Source of the DNA: Paraburkholderia piptadeniae
GTDB taxonomy: Bacteria; Pseudomonadota; Gammaproteobacteria; Burkholderiales; Burkholderiaceae
Assembly (NCBI RefSeq): GCF_900007165.1
Contig: NZ_CYGY02000030.1
Location: 129,952 to 193,951, forward strand
Direction: 5' to 3'
DNA length: 64,000 nucleotides
Both the position numbers and the translations under genes were made by a program. Below are positions 27,034 through 35,228 of the stretch, piece after piece (within the stretch, counting starts at the first letter, position 1; each line of letters opens with the position of its first letter). The notes under the pieces were generated by a model. It was not told the DNA's origin, ran no database searches, and worked only from the letters and a program-made list of their open reading frames with translations.

Positions 27034-28188
27034 TCAGCGGATGGCGCGCGACTCCCGCAGCGCGCTTATTTCTGAATCTGAGAATCCCCAGTCAGTCAGG
27101 AGCTCGTCCGTGTGCTCGCCGGGTTGCGCCGGCCCCCGCTGTATTGCGCCAGGCGTGCGACTGAAGCGCGGCGCAGGCGCGGGCTGCGTAATCCCCTCAA
27201 ATTCGACAAACGTCCCTCGCGCGCGGAGATGTGGATGCGAGGGCGCCTCCGACATGGAAAGGACAGGGACAATACACGTCTCACGGCCTTCGGCAAGCAC
27301 GCACCATTCGTCGCGGGTACGCGTGCGGAAGATTTTGGTGAATTTCTCGCGCATCGCTGGCCAGTGAGCCGTGTCGTGTTGATCGGGCATCTCACTTTCG
27401 GGCAAACCCAACAACTGCAGCAGATTGCGCCAGAAGCGTGTCTCGTTCGATGCCACACTGATCCAACCGCCATCCCTGGTTTGGTATACGTTGTACCAGG
27501 GTGCGCCGGAATCCAGTCGGTTACTGGCGCGTTGGTCCTTCCAGTAGCCGCTTGCCAACAGGCCGTAACATAGTGTCATCAGCGATGCTGCGCCATCGAC
27601 CATGGCGGTATCAACTACCTGGCCCATTCCCGAGCGCTTGCTCTCCAGGATCGCCGAAACAATGCCCAACGCGAGATAGAGCGAACCGCCGCCGAAGTCA
27701 CCGACAAGATTGAGCGGGATAGCGGGCGGACCATCGCCCGTACCGATCGAGTGCAGCACTCCCGTCAGGGCGATGTAGTTAATATCGTGTCCCGGCTCGG
27801 CAGCGAGGGGGCCACTTTGGCCCCAACCTGTCATTCGGCCATAAACCAACGCGGGATTCGCGGCGAGGCAAGTCTCAGGGCCCAGCCCAAGCCTTTCAGC
27901 CACGCCAGGCCGAAATCCTTCGACAAGCGCGTCGGCTCGCCCGACGAGTTTGAGAACCGCGCCGACTGCGCCGGCTTGCTTCAGATCTAGCGCCGCGCTG
28001 CGCCGGCCGCGATTGAGCAGATTGAAGCGCGGGTCGCCATGCGTCCCGCCATCGTAGCCAGGTGGCCGGTCTATCCGAATCACGTCCGCTCCGAGATCGG
28101 ACAGCAGCATGCAACAGAACGGTACGGGCCCGACCCCTCCCAATTCAACGATCCGGATACCTGATAGCGGTCCGTGGGTTGTGCGCAT
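27034..28188 (-). CDS. Alpha-methylacyl-CoA racemase-like CaiB-family protein
   Basis: A 384-residue protein of the CaiB fold but of racemase type. It has LSGIRIVELGGVGPVPFCCMLLSDLGADV, the catalytic His in EPGHDINYIALTGVL and the Asp in NLVGDFGGGSLYLALG, as in alpha-methylacyl-CoA racemase. GGAG lies nine bases before the ATG at 28188, and directly against the alternative ATG at 28197. It would invert the alpha-methyl centre of a 2-methylacyl-CoA so that the stereospecific dehydrogenase downstream can act. This points to an alpha-methyl-branched substrate for block B. Confidence 0.88.
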   Translation of the reverse strand: MRTTHGPLSGIRIVELGGVGPVPFCCMLLSDLGADVIRIDRPPGYDGGTHGDPRFNLLNRGRRSAALDLKQAGAVGAVLKLVGRADALVEGFRPGVAERLGLGPETCLAANPALVYGRMTGWGQSGPLAAEPGHDINYIALTGVLHSIGTGDGPPAIPLNLVGDFGGGSLYLALGIVSAILESKRSGMGQVVDTAMVDGAASLMTLCYGLLASGYWKDQRASNRLDSGAPWYNVYQTRDGGWISVASNETRFWRNLLQLLGLPESEMPDQHDTAHWPAMREKFTKIFRTRTRDEWCVLAEGRETCIVPVLSMSEAPSHPHLRARGTFVEFEGITQPAPAPRFSRTPGAIQRGPAQPGEHTDELLTDWGFSDSEISALRESRAIR

Positions 28189-28409
28189 AACAGTCATCTC
28201 CAATTTTATCGTTTGAAGATTACTGCGTTCGCTTGCTCCATCCAACACCGAAAAAGCGAATCGAGACTTCGACGCCATCGAATCGGAACGTTCGATACGG
28301 AATATTCGAGAGCAGGATTTTCAACAGGTTGACCAGGCGCACGGGCCCACGTGTCCACGGACTCAGCGTGGTGTCTCAAGCGGGCAAAAATGCGCAAAAG
28401 CGGGCCGCC

Positions 28410-29702
28410 CTAGCGGAACCTGCCTGCGTCCCGTTCGAGACGTTCCCGGTACTCGGGATGGGCAATGGCAATCATGCGTGGAATGCGCTGTGCGAGTGAA
28501 AGACCGCGAAGATCTGCGATTCCGTACTCCGTGACGATTACGCACCCGTCGCTGCGCGGCACTGTGACTGGCCCCGACAATCGCGACACGATCCGGCTGT
28601 GCGCACCCGCTGTTGAGGGCAACGCGACGATCGGCATGCCACCATGGCTCGCATGCGCGGCCCGCAGAAAATCGGCGACGCCACCCACGGCCCCCACGTA
28701 CGTATCGGCAACCATTTCGGCATTGATCTGCCCGGTCAAGTCAACTTCGACCGCCGAGTTAATCGCGGCGAAGCCGTCGATTCGGCCCAGCACCGCAGGG
28801 CTGTGCGTATATTCGGTCCCGCGCAGCTCCAGCGCGCGATTACGATGTGCCCAGTGCCTCACGCGCTCCGAACCGATGATGACACCACCGACGGTTACCC
28901 CGGCGTCGATTTTCTTCCGGGAATTGGTTACGACTCCCGCCTCACAAAGCGCCGCGAATCCGTCACCGATGCTACCGCTATGCACGCCGAGATCGCGCTT
29001 GTCGTGAAGATGTGACAGGACAGCATCTGGAATCGCACCTATGCCGGTTTGTAATGTCATGCCGTCGTTCACCAGACTTGCAACGTGCTTTCCGATTGAA
29101 GACTCTACCGCCCCCGGCGGCGCAGCGGGTGCATCCTCAAAGGTCTGGTCGGAGTGCACCAGCAGATCGATCGCAGACTCGAGCAGGTACGGTCCGCCAT
29201 ACGTCCACGGCACGTTGGGATTCACTTCCACAATGATGACGCGAGCATGAGCGACCGCCTCCACAAGGTATTCGCGAGCGAGGCCAAGACTGTAACGCCC
29301 ATGCTCATCGGGAGGTGACACCTGCAACATGACGACGTCGATCCGCAAAGCTTCGGTAGCGATAAGCGCCGGTAGTTGGGAATAATGTATCGGCAGAATA
29401 TCGAGCACCCCTGCGCGGGCGAGCTTACGATTGGAGCCGCTGCCGCAGTATGCGAGAAACTCAAACTCACTCGCATGCTCAGGTTCTAAAACCTCCGTTC
29501 GACCGATACCGAGAAAAATGCGGATCCGCTGAAAGCGGTGGCGCTGTTCCACAAGCGCGCGCATGAGTTTGACCGGCTCGGCGTGCGACTGCCCCCACAT
29601 GACCGTATCGCCCGGGCGGATTAAAGCAGAAAGGTCAGGCACGCGGCAATCCGGCTCACTGATTCCGGATTGCCTCGCCGAGTCGATGGCAATGTGCTTC
29701 AT
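28410..29702 (-). CDS. Acetyl-CoA hydrolase / CoA-transferase (ACH1/Cat1-like)
   Basis: A 430-residue class I-type CoA-transferase of the acetyl-CoA hydrolase/4-hydroxybutyrate CoA-transferase family. The conserved C-terminal part reads HSPAVLGRIDGFAAINSA followed by VEVDLTGQINAE, where the Glu forms the glutamyl-CoA intermediate. VTEYGIADLRGLSLAQRIPRMIAIAHP closes the protein as in the family. It could supply or recycle CoA between acetate/succinate and the pathway acid. It lies between the racemase-like gene and the second MFS transporter, all on the minus strand. Confidence 0.9.
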   Translation of the reverse strand: MKHIAIDSARQSGISEPDCRVPDLSALIRPGDTVMWGQSHAEPVKLMRALVEQRHRFQRIRIFLGIGRTEVLEPEHASEFEFLAYCGSGSNRKLARAGVLDILPIHYSQLPALIATEALRIDVVMLQVSPPDEHGRYSLGLAREYLVEAVAHARVIIVEVNPNVPWTYGGPYLLESAIDLLVHSDQTFEDAPAAPPGAVESSIGKHVASLVNDGMTLQTGIGAIPDAVLSHLHDKRDLGVHSGSIGDGFAALCEAGVVTNSRKKIDAGVTVGGVIIGSERVRHWAHRNRALELRGTEYTHSPAVLGRIDGFAAINSAVEVDLTGQINAEMVADTYVGAVGGVADFLRAAHASHGGMPIVALPSTAGAHSRIVSRLSGPVTVPRSDGCVIVTEYGIADLRGLSLAQRIPRMIAIAHPEYRERLERDAGRFR

Positions 29703-29767
29703 TTGAATGGGAAAATCAAAAAACTAATCTGAAATGTCGCGAAATGCGTTTCGATCCGACAACCGAA

Positions 29768-31081
29768 TCAGACCTCCGCGTACGACGCGTCACAATGCCC
29801 CGCTTTCGGAATGAACGTCACCACAACCGCGGCGATAACCGCGGGAATCGCGAACGCGTAGAAATTCCAATGATGTCCAAGGTTCGAGGCAAGCACCCAT
29901 CCTCCAATCATCGGCCCGAGTATGGAGCCGATGCGTCCGATCCCTTGTGCAGCTCCAATCGCGGAGCCGCGACATGAAGCCGGAAAGAAAGCCGCGATAT
30001 ACCCGTACCCAAGCGTCGTGGATCCGATGGACCCGAGTCCAGCTCCGAAAACGGCGAACATCAGCCAAACGAAATCGGGTTTCTGGCTCAGAACAAGCAA
30101 AGAGGCCGTGCAGATCAGGAAGAATGGCGCCAATACCCGTTTCGAGCCGTACCGATCTGCGAGCCACGAGCCACACAGATTCCCCGCAACTGCGCCGAAT
30201 TGCATCACCAGAAGAAACTGAAGCGATGAGCCTAGCGGGTAGCCTGACTTTCTCATCAATTGAGGCAACCACGCATTAAGGCCATAAACGACGAGTTGCC
30301 CGCAGAAGCACATCAGCGCAAAGAGCAATATTGCCGAGCGAAATTCTGACGACATCAACAAACGATAGCCACGAACACCAGCAGCACCGATACGCGATCG
30401 ACGATGCTCCTGTTCGTCGCTCACAACCTGGTCGAAATCGATTCCGTAGCGCATGGCAAGCGCTCGTGCCTCTTGCACGCGACCACGATCCAGCAGATGG
30501 CTAACAGACTCCGGCAAGAAGAAAAACATAACCGGGAGAATCACAATGTAGAGCGCACCGAATCCGTAGAGAATCCGCCAGCCGTGACTCTCAAGCATAG
30601 CGATGGCTAACAAGGCACAGATGACACCTCCCACGGGGTAGCCGGTCAGTGCCAACGCGCTGTACAGTTGCCGGCGGCTTCTAGGCGCGTATTCGATCGT
30701 CAATGCCACCGAGGACGGCACCACACCGCCCAAACCGATGCCGGTAATAAAGCGGGCGACGCCGAGCGCGTGCGGCGAGTGTGCAATTGCGCAGAGCAAT
30801 GACCCCACCGAAAACCATAACACACCCGCCATAATGAGCTTGCGCCGTCCGATCCGATCTGCCATCGGACCCGCGCCCAGGAGGCCAACCATCAAGCCGG
30901 CCAACGTCCAGCTACCGATCAATCCCGCGCCGGCCGGACCGAGCTGCCACCCAGGCTCCTCCAAAAGACGCGGAATGGTCGCGCCGTAGATGATGAGATC
31001 GTAGCCATCTACGGCTATCGTCAGGAAGCACAGCGCCACCACGAATAGACTGCTTCGTGTCTTTTTCGATGAAGAATCCAC
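29768..31081 (-). CDS. MFS organic-acid transporter, AAHS-like (second copy)
   Basis: A 437-residue, 12-helix transporter closely similar to that at 15626-16948. It has LTIAVDGYDLIIYGATIPRLLEEPGW in TM1, GPMADRIGRRKLIM in loop 2-3 and SWLADRYGSKRVLAPF in loop 8-9. It probably imports a carboxylate for block B. It is the first gene of the block, about 160 bp from the LysR gene upstream on the same strand. Unlike the other copy, I find no good TTCCGTAC element in front of it. Confidence 0.9.
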   Translation of the reverse strand: MDSSSKKTRSSLFVVALCFLTIAVDGYDLIIYGATIPRLLEEPGWQLGPAGAGLIGSWTLAGLMVGLLGAGPMADRIGRRKLIMAGVLWFSVGSLLCAIAHSPHALGVARFITGIGLGGVVPSSVALTIEYAPRSRRQLYSALALTGYPVGGVICALLAIAMLESHGWRILYGFGALYIVILPVMFFFLPESVSHLLDRGRVQEARALAMRYGIDFDQVVSDEQEHRRSRIGAAGVRGYRLLMSSEFRSAILLFALMCFCGQLVVYGLNAWLPQLMRKSGYPLGSSLQFLLVMQFGAVAGNLCGSWLADRYGSKRVLAPFFLICTASLLVLSQKPDFVWLMFAVFGAGLGSIGSTTLGYGYIAAFFPASCRGSAIGAAQGIGRIGSILGPMIGGWVLASNLGHHWNFYAFAIPAVIAAVVVTFIPKAGHCDASYAEV

Positions 31082-31239
31082 GTCGTCTCCTGAATGGATT
31101 TTTTAGTATCCGAGCGTTGGCTGAGCGATCATTCACCGCGGCTACCCGGTGGGTCCAATATATGTGCGTGAAATTCGTCGACCTAGTGAGATATTTCGAA
31201 GCGGCGTTTCGACGCTTTCGAACTTCCTCGCAACAACGA

Positions 31240-32166
31240 TTACCTCAGTTGCGCGATGTCCTCTTCGAGTCGCTGAGGCACCGCATCCCGAATAAAGTCG
31301 ACAAATGTCTTGACCTTCGCATCGAGGTACTGCCGCGAGGCATACATGGCGTAAAGTTTTAGACCTTGGAGCCGATATTCCGGTAAAACTCGTACAAGTG
31401 AACGGTCCCGGAATGCCGGAGCGGCCGTTGACATAGGTAAGGCCCCGATACCGATCCCCTCTCGGAGAGCGACCCCTAGCGCCTCGGCAACGTTAATGGT
31501 CAAACTCGGTTCTGCCAGTGAGAGTTTTTCGACGCCGTCTGGTCCTTCTAGCAGCCATCGGTCACGAGGAAATGCGCTCGATAGAGGCTGAAAGCACGAA
31601 TGTGTCTGCAACTCTGATGGGGACGTTGGAGATCCATTCACCTGCAGATACTCTGGAGCAGCGCAAAGCACGCTGTATACCGTTCCAAGTTTATGTGCAA
31701 CCAAGCTGGAGTCCGGCAGTTCAAGCACGCTAGCCTGAATCGTAACGTCATAACCGTCCTCAATTAGATCGGGCGTGTGCTGGGAAAGAGTCAGTCCCAC
31801 AGCAACTGTGGGAAAGGCGCGCTGATACTGCACTATTGCCGGAACAATGTAACTCTGCCCCAAGCTTGCGGACGAATGAACGCGCAGATGGCCCATCGGC
31901 CGCAATTGTGCATCTGCCGCCTGTCCCTCCGCGTCATCAACAAGAGCCAATATCTGCGCACAACGTGCCAGATACTGCTTGCCAGTCTCCGTGAGAACCA
32001 CGCGTCGCGTACTGCGGTTGAAAAGCCTGGCGCGCAGATGTGATTCGAGCGCCGCGATCGCACGCGAGACGCCCGGGGGCGACGTATTCAGAATCTCCGC
32101 AGCGGCAGTGAAGCTGCCTTCTTGGGCTACGCGGACGAAAGTCCGCATGTTGGTAAGCGTGTCCAC
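31240..32166 (-). CDS. LysR-family transcriptional regulator
   Basis: A 308-residue LysR regulator. The winged helix covers residues 1-60: MDTLTNMRTFVRVAQEGSFTAAAEILNTS with RLFNRSTRRVVLTETG. The effector-binding domain follows from about 90. The sequence belongs to the large group with a C-terminal VKTFVDFIRD ending. It lies upstream of the second MFS gene on the same strand and divergent from the alpha/beta-hydrolase at 32591. Either could be its target; the effector is unknown. Confidence 0.93.
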   Translation of the reverse strand: MDTLTNMRTFVRVAQEGSFTAAAEILNTSPPGVSRAIAALESHLRARLFNRSTRRVVLTETGKQYLARCAQILALVDDAEGQAADAQLRPMGHLRVHSSASLGQSYIVPAIVQYQRAFPTVAVGLTLSQHTPDLIEDGYDVTIQASVLELPDSSLVAHKLGTVYSVLCAAPEYLQVNGSPTSPSELQTHSCFQPLSSAFPRDRWLLEGPDGVEKLSLAEPSLTINVAEALGVALREGIGIGALPMSTAAPAFRDRSLVRVLPEYRLQGLKLYAMYASRQYLDAKVKTFVDFIRDAVPQRLEEDIAQLR

Positions 32167-32590
32167 CGTTTCGCACGATGCCGTTTAAGCAGAACAGTCA
32201 GTTTTCGCGACGGACGACCCCGCGTCAACCCGAAGCCATTTCCTGTTCCGTGCGATGGAATTGACGCCACGTCGATCTTCGAAACATTGCTTCGTCAAGA
32301 CGACCAGGAGCAGCAGCACGCAGCGAGAAAGCTGTTCCGATTTCCAAGCGAGAGTTCGCAAGTGCGCCGTGTATCGGCGTACAACAAGACACTTCATCGC
32401 ATACGTTGCCTCAATATCGGCTGGTTCCCATCGAACGACACGTTACGCTCTGACGTGCAAAACATCAAAGTACGGAACACCATCTCCGCCATCCTTGACC
32501 GGCGCACTTCTTTTACCGAGATTAAAGGTTCAGTGATCAACAGGCGTAGCGTCAACCGTGAGAAGCAACGCAACGATTAGGTCAGATTCG
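32167..32590. other. Intergenic region with one TTCCGTAC element
   Basis: The 424-bp divergent region between lysR and the hydrolase has no supported gene. It contains the element CAAAGTACGGAA (32466-32477), an exact reverse match to TTCCGTACTTTG, about 115 bp before the hydrolase start. A weaker GTTCCGTGC lies near 32244. Confidence 0.5.
32466..32477 (-). promoter_or_regulatory. TTCCGTACTTTG element upstream of the hydrolase gene
   Basis: Exact consensus match on the minus strand, about 120 bp upstream of the alpha/beta-hydrolase start codon at 32591. No second copy lies at the 90-110 bp distance seen for the paired sites. Confidence 0.5.
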
Positions 32591-33379
32591 ATGAGTGTCT
32601 CAACTCAAATTCCACGGACTACTCATTGGTGGAAAGGCCACGACGGTGTTCGCCTGGCAGGCGACACGCTGGGCGATCCAAACGGTACACCAATTATCCT
32701 GCTGCACGGGGCGGGACAAACGCGGCACTCCTGGCGTCGCATGGCGCACCTGCTCGGCGATGCAGGGTTCTATGTCATCTCTTTTGATGCACGCGGTCAT
32801 GGGAATTCGGACTGGCCGGCTGATAGCAATTACAGCCCGTCCGCAATGGTACGAGACCTCGAGCACATCGCACTTTCGCTGGGCGTAAAACGGCCCGTAC
32901 TTGTTGGCGCCGCGACCGGCGGTGCCACCAGCCTGCTCGCAGTTGGTGAACACTACGTGGATGCAAGCGGGTTAATCCTTATCAACTTTGCGCCTCAGAC
33001 GGAACCAGGTGGCGTCGCTCGCGTACAGTCGAATATGCGTCAACAGTCCGCCGCGCTCGGTAGAGCTGAGAGTTGTGATCCACACTTTGCGTCATGGCCG
33101 CGCGATATGACGCGGAGACATCAGCGACTCAGCGCTGCCGCGCGTAGGCTCACGTGTCCCACGTTACTTATACGTGGCGAGCGATCGGACGTCATAAGCC
33201 AGGAAGGTGTCGAAGAGTTTCGTGTGCTTTGTCCACAAACAGAGTACATTGGCATACAAGATGTGGGACATCAGCCCAGCGAATATGATCAAGATTTCGG
33301 TGAAAAGGCGCTCCATTTCATCAAAAGTCGGATAGGCAACAATCGCCCCCGCACAAGACGTCTCTACGAACAAACATGA
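32591..33379 (+). CDS. Alpha/beta-hydrolase paralogue with altered nucleophile and shortened lid
   Basis: A 262-residue alpha/beta-hydrolase, similar to the product of 40713-41600. LLHGAGQTRHSW (oxyanion hole), DARGHGNSDW, an Asp in RGERSDVIS and a His in DVGHQPSEYD are present. The nucleophile elbow reads VLVGAATGGATS, with Thr where the paralogue has Ser (GASLGG). The lid is about 30 residues shorter than in the paralogue: the stretch between MRQQ and HQRLSAAARRL is much reduced. I expect reduced or lost activity, or a changed reaction. The start is the ATG at 32591; a GTG at 32558 is an alternative. Confidence 0.8.
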   Translation: MSVSTQIPRTTHWWKGHDGVRLAGDTLGDPNGTPIILLHGAGQTRHSWRRMAHLLGDAGFYVISFDARGHGNSDWPADSNYSPSAMVRDLEHIALSLGVKRPVLVGAATGGATSLLAVGEHYVDASGLILINFAPQTEPGGVARVQSNMRQQSAALGRAESCDPHFASWPRDMTRRHQRLSAAARRLTCPTLLIRGERSDVISQEGVEEFRVLCPQTEYIGIQDVGHQPSEYDQDFGEKALHFIKSRIGNNRPRTRRLYEQT

Positions 33380-33380
33380 A

Positions 33381-33433
33381 AAGGAGGAGCAGTGATGGTA
33401 AAGCTGGAAAGTAGTGGTTGTTTGCTCACTTAG
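33381..33433 (+). other. Perfect Shine-Dalgarno followed by a 12-codon frame
   Basis: Just after the hydrolase stop, AAGGAGGAGC precedes GTG-ATG, but the frame from the ATG at 33395 closes after 12 codons (MVKLESSGCLLT). It looks like the ribosome binding site and first codons of a gene that was deleted or decayed. A short leader peptide is the alternative. Nothing coding follows until 33932. Confidence 0.3.
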
Positions 33434-33931
33434 ATGGACGCGCGCCCTATTCCGTGGTACCTGTCCGCGTTGCTTTCCCTACCATTTTCGTTCACGCAGG
33501 TTGATCTGCGTGCATTCGATTACTTGACCGCGCCGTTCGAGCATATGCTGCGCGAAAGCCCCAAGAGGAATGTGAGTTCGTCGGACCGAACCACGCACGG
33601 TTAGCGCAAAAAATACGATCGGCGATTGGCCAACTGCACTGAGATTGGCAGAAAAAAATAATTCAACGGACTCGCCATATTCTTCCCGTACTACGGAATT
33701 TTTCAAAAACACTAAAGATACAATCCGGCATCAAGTGTCTCACGGCAGTGAGACGTAAAACTCCACGCCTTTCAATTCTCAAAGTACGGATCGCGGATCG
33801 TCGTACATATTTGATCAGGGGTTTCACGCATAGCGCTCGAATTCCTTGCCTATGACACTGCTAAAAACTTACTTAAAAACATCAGCACTACTGTTCGTTT
33901 GCGAATGTGGTTTTTAATCCGAGGAGTGGGT
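33434..33931. other. Gene-free region ahead of the interrupted aldehyde dehydrogenase
   Basis: About 500 bp without a gene. It holds a hairpin CACGCAG/CTGCGTG (33493-33512), a near-perfect palindrome TCCCGTACTACGGAA (33684-33698) and a second TTCCGTAC-like element (33780-33791). Confidence 0.5.
33684..33791. promoter_or_regulatory. Paired TTCCGTAC-type operator upstream of the aldehyde dehydrogenase
   Basis: The first site, TCCCGTACTACGGAA (33684-33698), is a 15-bp palindrome with one mismatch and shows what the complete operator may look like. The second, CAAAGTACGGAT (33780-33791), is a one-mismatch reverse copy of TTCCGTACTTTG. Centres are about 95 bp apart, and the dehydrogenase start is 140 bp downstream. 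Confidence 0.5.
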
Positions 33932-34121
33932 ATGAATAGTGAAACTAGCATAGGCAATGCTTCGCTCGATGCTGCCCGGTCGTGGATCAATGCGGGACCG
34001 AAGCAGCTTCTAATCGACGGGCGTTGGATCAATTCAGCATCGCAAAAGACGTTCGAAGTATTGAATCCGACAACGGAGCAAATACTTTGTCATGTCGCGG
34101 AGGCAGACCAAACTGATGTTA

Positions 34122-35228
34122 CTGACGGGTGCATCAAATAGTGCGTAGTTGCCTACGCTGCATACCGAACGTGCTTTTCCTTGAACAGGTTGCGGATCAC
34201 GTGAGGCTCCTTTTGTCGACGATGCAGATGACGACGCACGCCGTCGATCATTTCCGCCTTGCTGGTAGGTCGAGTCTTGCCGAGCGCATTGGTCTTTACG
34301 TCCTGGTTGAGCAGCTCGTCAGGATTGAGCTCAGGACAATATCCCGGCAGTTGAATCAGACGCAGACGTTGAGCATGATCGGCGACGAATCGCCTGACTG
34401 CCCGGGACCGATGCACGGGATGGCCGTCGACAATCAGGTAGATCTTGTGCGAGGCCTGTTTGAGCATGCGCTTCAGGAATTCGATGAACGTGGCGTTCCT
34501 GAACTTGCCCTCGAAGACCATGAAGTTCAATGCCCCGCGGTTGGTGATCGCCGAGATCATGTTGCAGCCGAAGCGTTGTCCCGTCGCGCGCACCACTGGC
34601 GTTTGCCCTTTGAGTGCGAAGCTCGTGCCGCTGATGTGATCACTGCGCAATCCCATTTCGTCGCCCCAGTAAATCGTCGCCTTCTCCCGCTTCGCCTCTT
34701 TGGCGATCTGCGGATAGTCTTCGTTCAACCAGCGCGCGATGCTCGCATCGGTTCTCTCATATGCTCGCCGTACCGGCTTCTGGGCACTCATGCCCCATGC
34801 CTTCAGGTATCGACCGACCGTCCACGCCGACACCTTGATCCCATACTCCCGCTCGATGAGCTGCGCCACAGATTCGCGGGTCCACAGGTAGAACGGCAAC
34901 GCCAGCTGATCCGGCATCCGTTCGATGATCAGCTTGCGGATCCTCACGGCCTGCGGGTGATCCAGCCGGCCACTTCCCGGCCGACGGCCACGCTTGCCTT
35001 GCCTGAGCGATCGCAGGCCACCTTCTCGCGAGCGCTTCATCCAGTTGCTTATCGCCCGCAGACTCACCCCGAATGTGTGAGCCGCCGCGGTCTGTGTCAT
35101 TCCACCAACCACCGCCTGCACCACCATTTTCCTCAGGTGCGCCTGCGTGGCTCCGTCCAGCTGTCGGGCATCAGTTTTCGTCTTCATACCCGTTTAACGC
35201 ACTACGCACTATTTGGTGCACCGGTCAG
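34122..35228 (-). mobile_element. IS630-family insertion sequence
   Basis: A 1107-bp element with terminal inverted repeats of about 28 bp: CTGACGGGTGCATCAAATAG at the left, CTGACCGGTGCACCAAATAG at the right when read inward, differing at two positions in these 20 bases. It is flanked by TA on both sides (34120-34121, 35229-35230), the duplicated target typical of IS630. Removing the element with one TA rejoins the aldehyde dehydrogenase frame exactly. The near-identical ends and intact transposase suggest a recent insertion. Confidence 0.93.
34153..35187 (-). CDS. IS630-family transposase
   Basis: A 344-residue transposase that fills the element. The N-terminal part is a winged-helix/HTH DNA-binding region (MTQTAAAHTFGVSLRAISNW, then HTH_32-like LIEREYGIKVSAWTVGRYLK). 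The DDE catalytic core reads IYWGDEMG, LIVDGHPVHRS and PELNPDELLNQD, all acidic residues being present. No frameshift is needed, so the element should be autonomous. It is transcribed opposite to the gene it interrupts. Confidence 0.95.
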   Translation of the reverse strand: MKTKTDARQLDGATQAHLRKMVVQAVVGGMTQTAAAHTFGVSLRAISNWMKRSREGGLRSLRQGKRGRRPGSGRLDHPQAVRIRKLIIERMPDQLALPFYLWTRESVAQLIEREYGIKVSAWTVGRYLKAWGMSAQKPVRRAYERTDASIARWLNEDYPQIAKEAKREKATIYWGDEMGLRSDHISGTSFALKGQTPVVRATGQRFGCNMISAITNRGALNFMVFEGKFRNATFIEFLKRMLKQASHKIYLIVDGHPVHRSRAVRRFVADHAQRLRLIQLPGYCPELNPDELLNQDVKTNALGKTRPTSKAEMIDGVRRHLHRRQKEPHVIRNLFKEKHVRYAA

